From: Streptomyces spinosus
GTDB lineage: Bacteria; Actinomycetota; Actinomycetes; Streptomycetales; Streptomycetaceae
Assembly (NCBI RefSeq): GCF_020400655.1
Contig: NZ_JAINRC010000009.1
Location: 186,001 to 250,000 of the forward strand
Reading direction: 5' to 3'
DNA: 64,000 nucleotides
Shown here: positions 60,539-64,000 of the stretch, in pieces
How the letters are laid out: the number at the start of each line of letters is the position of its first letter
How positions within the stretch are numbered: the stretch's first letter is position 1
Notes under the pieces: generated by a model
Told to the model about the DNA's origin: nothing
The model's database searches: none
Seen by the model: the letters and a program-made list of their open reading frames with translations, nothing else
Translations under genes and position numbers: made by a program

Positions 60539-61789
60539 TCACCGATAACGCCCACCGAACCCCGCGCGGTTCCGCCACAGCTCCTCCTGGACCCCGAGGC
60601 GGTCGCGCAGCCAGGCGATCCGCGGCAGCTTGGCCCGCTGTCCGCGTGAGACCCGGTCCAGCTCCTCCAGCAGGCGGCGGGTGCGGTGCTCGGTGTTCAG
60701 CTCGTCGATGATCCTGGTCGTCTCGGTCAGGACGGCCCCGAGCAGCTGCCAGTGCGCCCAGTCCTTGCGGATCTCCTCCTGGAGCAGCTCGGCCAGCCGG
60801 TCCCGGGTGCCTGCCGCCGTGTGCAGCTCGGCCGACAGCCGTGCCTCCGCCGACTCGGCGTTCTCGCTCAGATGGGTCGTCACCAGCACCGCGAAGCTGA
60901 CCACGGCGTCGGCGATCTCCGACAGCAGCTGCTCCACGGTCGCCCCCACCCGGGGCGGGAACAGTTCCCGCGACCCGCGGGCCTTCGCCAGGTCCGTGAA
61001 CGAGCGGGCCAGCACCCGCAGCACCACCGTGCAGATCTCCAGGGTGTCCAGGCCCGTGCGCAGCACCACCCGGTGCAGCAGTCCCTCCTTCACGCGTGGA
61101 TTGAGCCGCAGGCTGTCCTCCGCCTGCCGCAGCGCCGCGTCCACCTGCACGATGTCGTGATCCAGCCGGCGCGCCTCGTGCAGCCGCTCGGCCGCCCGCT
61201 CCCAGGGGATCCGGGCCCCGGCCTCCTCGCCCATCCGCAGCATCAGCTGGCGCACCCGGCGGGCCAGGTCCTCGATGGACCGGCCGGCCGCGTCCACCCA
61301 CACCGGGGGTGGCAGCAGCAGGTTGCAGGCGGTGCCCACGACCGCGCCGATCAGCGTCTCGACGATCCGCGCCCAGGCGGTGAACCCGACCGTGGTGACC
61401 CCGAGCACCAGCATGGCGCTGATCGCCACCTCGGCCACGTATTCGTCGACGCGGACCAGGTGACCCACGGCCAGCGCGGCGACGATCAGCAGGGCGAGGC
61501 TCCACCAGGTCAGACCCACCAGCACGCTGAAGGCGATGGCGACCAGGACGCCGGCGACCACCGAGTTCACCCGGCGGATGCCGTTGGTGAGCGTGGCGTA
61601 GAAGGTCACCTGGACGACCAGCAGCGCGGTCAGCGGCGCGGTGAGCGGGGCCGGCTCGGGGCTCAGCCGGAGCGCGATGACGTAGGCGATGGTCGCGGCC
61701 GTGGCCGACCGCAGTGTCTGGACGACCACCGGCTCCCGGCGGCGTTTCGCCAGTCGCAGTAGTTCGTTGGTCAACTTTCGTTCGCGCAT
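60539..61789 (-). CDS. FUSC-family (aromatic acid exporter-like) membrane protein
   Basis: 416 aa. Six hydrophobic segments in the first ~160 residues (ATAATIAYVIALRLSPEPAP; LTALLVVQVTFYATLTNGIR; VVAGVLVAIAFSVLVGLTWW; ALLIVAALAVGHLV; and two more) are followed by a ~250-residue cytoplasmic helical region rich in Arg/Glu. This is the ArAE/FUSC half-transporter layout. It may export aromatic acids or similar anions. Confidence 0.88.
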   Translation of the reverse strand: MRERKLTNELLRLAKRRREPVVVQTLRSATAATIAYVIALRLSPEPAPLTAPLTALLVVQVTFYATLTNGIRRVNSVVAGVLVAIAFSVLVGLTWWSLALLIVAALAVGHLVRVDEYVAEVAISAMLVLGVTTVGFTAWARIVETLIGAVVGTACNLLLPPPVWVDAAGRSIEDLARRVRQLMLRMGEEAGARIPWERAAERLHEARRLDHDIVQVDAALRQAEDSLRLNPRVKEGLLHRVVLRTGLDTLEICTVVLRVLARSFTDLAKARGSRELFPPRVGATVEQLLSEIADAVVSFAVLVTTHLSENAESAEARLSAELHTAAGTRDRLAELLQEEIRKDWAHWQLLGAVLTETTRIIDELNTEHRTRRLLEELDRVSRGQRAKLPRIAWLRDRLGVQEELWRNRAGFGGRYR

Positions 61790-61869
61790 CCCTTGGCCTG
61801 TTCCCGTTCATGGGGTGCGTCGAACGTAGCCGTTTGCGGACTGATTGCGCCTGATTCGCGCCAGGGTGC

Positions 61870-62364
61870 CTACGCGTACAGCTTGTCGACGAAGGCGGAC
61901 AGATTGCCCGTCATGCGCGCGATCTGCTCCTCCAGCGTCAGGCTCTCCTCGAACCGGGCGCCGGACTCGGGGACCTTCCTGCCGCGCACGTACAGCGAAC
62001 AGGCCAGGTCGGTGCACATGTACAGCCCGACCGAGTTGCCGTCCCGGCCGGCCGCCCCCGCCTTCCGCGCGGTCATCAGCGACACCCCGCCGCCGGGATG
62101 CGTGGTCAGGCACAGCGAACACATGCTCCGGTGCAGGAAGCCGCGCTGTGAGGGCGGGAAACGCAGGGCCACGCCGACGAGGCGGCCCTCCCGCTCCATG
62201 ACCAGATAGCTGCGGTCGGGAGCGCCTGGATCGCGCCAGCCGAGGAAGTCCAGCTGGTCCCAGGGGCGGTCACCGAGATCGCGCGGGACGGCCAGGCGCT
62301 TGGCCTCGCCCTTGGAGCAGTTGATAAACGAGTTGCGGACGTCCTGCTCGGTGAGCGATCTCAT
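61870..62364 (-). CDS. FBP-domain zinc-binding protein (FusB-like, EF-G-binding)
   Basis: 164 aa. It starts MRSLTEQDVRNSFINCSKGE and has the zinc-binding pattern SMCSLCLTTHPGG ... YMCTDLACSLYVRG, as in the treble-clef of FusB/FBP proteins. FusB proteins bind elongation factor G and rescue it from fusidic acid; whether this chromosomal homologue confers resistance is unknown. Divergent from the DUF3626 gene. Confidence 0.9.
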   Translation of the reverse strand: MRSLTEQDVRNSFINCSKGEAKRLAVPRDLGDRPWDQLDFLGWRDPGAPDRSYLVMEREGRLVGVALRFPPSQRGFLHRSMCSLCLTTHPGGGVSLMTARKAGAAGRDGNSVGLYMCTDLACSLYVRGRKVPESGARFEESLTLEEQIARMTGNLSAFVDKLYA

Positions 62365-62445
62365 GAGGGTCCTTCCGATGTTCCGGTCGCAACCTAGGAG
62401 CTCTAGGCTGACGGCTATCCTATTTAGCTGTACAGGGGTGATCCA

Positions 62446-63339
62446 ATGGATTTCCGGCTAAGGCCGCCCGGGCTGCCCCGGAGCGCCCGGCGAGCGCTGG
62501 AGCACGTCACCGGCACCGCGTCCGGCCCGCCGCTCGACCCGGACCTGCGGATCACGCTCAACTTCCACCCCGACCGGACCTCGGGCGGGCTGCCGATCCT
62601 GGAGTCGCTGGCCCGGGACGGCGCGTACCACTCGCAGTTCGTCACCGGGACCAGCAACGGCGGGCTCACGGCCCACCCGGGCGGCGACCGGACGCGCTGG
62701 GAGAGCCGGATCTTCGGCGGCGCCTACGACGACGCCGACCCGGCCGAGCGCCCGGTGTACGGCGCGCTCGACTTCCGGCGCCAGGTGGTCGGCGCGGCCC
62801 CCCGCTTCGGCTCCTCGCACCTCAGGCTCCGCGGGGCGGTCCTGGCCCGGGCCACCTTCTGCTACCCGGACAGCTCGACCGGGCCCGGCGACTTCGGCGT
62901 GGCCGGCGCCATGCCGCTGATCGCCCTCGCCGAGGCGGACCGGCAGGACGCCCTCAACGACTACGTCGAGGCACATGTGCACGGGGGCGTGCTGCTCGGA
63001 CGGGACGTGGAGGCGCTGGTACTGGACGCGAGCTACCGGGGCACACCGGTGGAGACGGCCTCCCGGCGCCTGCCCTTCCCGCTCGCCTGGCACCCCGGCT
63101 ACCGCCTCACCGTCACCGGGCTGCGCCGGCACGCCGACTACCGCGGCCCCCAGTACGCCGACCTCGGCGCGCGCATCGCAGAGCGCGGCCTCGTCACCCC
63201 CCGCGTCATCGGGGACGCGGCCCGCAGTGGCCGGTACGACCTCCAGGCCCTCAAGATGGTCTGGCACACCCTGGCCCGCTTCGGCGCCCCGCAGGGCGCG
63301 GGAACGGCGAGGACACCCCCGCCGGAGCGCATCCGCTGA
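62446..63339 (+). CDS. DUF3626-domain protein
   Basis: 297 aa, with AGGGGTGA upstream of ATG. The sequence TLNFHPDRTSGGLPILESLA, then YHSQFVTGTSNGGLTAHPGG and RIFGGAYDDADPAERPVYGA, matches DUF3626, whose members show similarity to ADP-ribosylating toxin-like folds in some databases; I cannot confirm this. HVHGGVLLGRDVEALVLDAS follows. No signal peptide. Function unknown. Confidence 0.88.
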   Translation: MDFRLRPPGLPRSARRALEHVTGTASGPPLDPDLRITLNFHPDRTSGGLPILESLARDGAYHSQFVTGTSNGGLTAHPGGDRTRWESRIFGGAYDDADPAERPVYGALDFRRQVVGAAPRFGSSHLRLRGAVLARATFCYPDSSTGPGDFGVAGAMPLIALAEADRQDALNDYVEAHVHGGVLLGRDVEALVLDASYRGTPVETASRRLPFPLAWHPGYRLTVTGLRRHADYRGPQYADLGARIAERGLVTPRVIGDAARSGRYDLQALKMVWHTLARFGAPQGAGTARTPPPERIR

Positions 63340-63647
63340 GGTTCTCGGGAGGCCCGGCGCCGAGGGCGGGGAGGGGCGCCGCCGCTGGGGTTCGCGGCCG
63401 GGGCGGGGTGCCGCCGCCGGGGCTTCGGCGGGTGCGGGTCCCCGCCGGGCCGACTGCCGGGCGCCGGCGCCCGGACGGCTCCCGGCGTCCGCCCGGCCTT
63501 CCGTACCCTGGACACCCTGTACCGGGAGCGGACCCCCGGCGCCGACGAGGCCGCGGCCGGACGGTGCCCCGGCACGCTGGTGGCGGACGGGCGTTGCGTG
63601 GAGGACGTGTACGCGGCGGGCTGAGCCGCCGGGGGAGGGGGAGCGGG
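63340..63647. other. Possible C-terminal gene fragment; no intact gene
   Basis: A plus-strand frame ending in TGA at 63622-63624 reads PGVRPAFRTLDTLYRERTPG and then LVADGRCVEDVYAAG. It looks like the end of a protein, but upstream it dissolves into low-complexity Arg/Pro/Gly sequence with no start. It may be the relic of a gene related to the one at 63648. Confidence 0.35.
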
Positions 63648-64000
63648 GTGCGGGACACCGGGGAGCGGGCCCGGCGGATCCCTGCCGTGGCGGGCCCGCC
63701 GCCCGCCCGGCCGGGCGGGGTGCGCCCGCTCGCCGGCGGCCCCCGCAGGGGTGACCCGGTCGCCGGCTTCCTCTCCCTCGCCCCGCTGGACGACGTCGGG
63801 AAGGACCATGGCCTCCTCGCCGGCCACCGGGACGCCGGAGGCCGCGTCGGCTTCGGCCGGTCGGGGCGGCTGTGGCTCGCGCTCTCCCGCGCCTGCCGCC
63901 GCCTGATCACGCTGGTCGAGACGGTCCCCCGGGCGGCCGGCGTGCGACGACGGCGGTGGACCGGCGACACCGTCGGGCCGGAAATGGTCGCGGCACTGGA
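63648..64000 (+). CDS. Hypothetical protein, cut by the window edge
   Basis: A frame from GTG 63648, preceded by GGGGGAGGGGGAGCGGG, stays open to the last base (117 codons). After a Pro/Gly-rich start it becomes protein-like: VAGFLSLAPLDDVGKDHGLL, VGFGRSGRLWLALSRACRRL, TLVETVPRA, GDTVGPEMVAALE. I do not recognise the family. The start is uncertain; GTG 63720 is an alternative. Confidence 0.5.
   Translation, partial: MRDTGERARRIPAVAGPPPARPGGVRPLAGGPRRGDPVAGFLSLAPLDDVGKDHGLLAGHRDAGGRVGFGRSGRLWLALSRACRRLITLVETVPRAAGVRRRRWTGDTVGPEMVAAL

Overview
The window is high-GC actinobacterial chromosome, almost certainly Streptomyces. The signs are G/C-rich third codon positions, many GTG starts, stop/start overlaps of the GTGA/ATGA type, a multi-gene SpoIIE/STAS/anti-sigma-kinase signalling set, a DmdR-type iron box and a SigE-family sigma factor. 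The content is mainly accessory metabolism and regulation. No rRNA, tRNA or CRISPR array was seen.

Left part (1-13.0 kb). The 3' end of a GH31 glycosidase gene is followed by a heavily frameshifted SpoIIE-type phosphatase pseudogene. Then comes one long plus-strand operon: a 424-aa membrane protein with two HFAR half-domains, a Dyp peroxidase, a catalase-like gene, a small membrane protein, a cyclooxygenase/alpha-dioxygenase-like heme enzyme and a patatin-like phospholipase whose catalytic Ser and Asp are separated by a membrane domain. The set looks like a lipase plus fatty-acid oxygenase plus peroxide-processing heme enzymes, that is, a candidate bacterial oxylipin system. An IS607-family element (serine recombinase + TnpB) lies in the catalase-like gene. 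The core of that gene is gone; only its N- and C-terminal ends remain. The TnpB frame is cut by an in-frame TGA.

13-26.6 kb. A STAS protein, a divergently encoded histidine kinase/response regulator pair, a lone receiver protein, a membrane SpoIIE phosphatase and a phosphatase-HATPase fusion with a degenerate phosphatase domain form a signalling block. Next are an alkaline phosphatase, a secreted hydrolase, a sigma factor with a coupled membrane protein, a proline-rich exported protein, and a DJ-1-like gene divergent from a LysR regulator. The LysR gene carries a roughly 0.9-kb tandem-repeat insertion in its effector-binding domain.

27-35 kb. A D-cysteine desulfhydrase-like PLP enzyme, a MoxR/VWA pair, a TetR regulator with a palindromic operator, a 195-bp tandem repeat, and a glycine-betaine/osmoprotectant ABC transporter whose ATPase gene faces its permease genes.

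35-50.4 kb. A complete rhamnose-to-pyruvate module. The minus strand carries rhaI, a bifunctional aldolase/lactaldehyde dehydrogenase (rhaEW type), rhaB and lutABC. The plus strand carries a sugar ABC transporter (ATPase, two permeases, binding lipoprotein), the mutarotase gene rhaM, and further on a LacI repressor. The divergent intergenic region holds two promoters, each with a LacI-type dyad at its start point.

50.4-64 kb. A 13-bp repeat array, a proline iminopeptidase-like hydrolase, a lower-GC island with a small membrane protein, a pentapeptide-repeat protein, a CYP102-like P450 divergent from a TetR regulator, an iron-box-controlled DUF2470 protein, a Tat-exported lactonase-like beta-propeller, an unidentified 359-aa protein, a FUSC-type transporter, an FBP zinc-binding protein, a DUF3626 protein and a gene running off the right edge.
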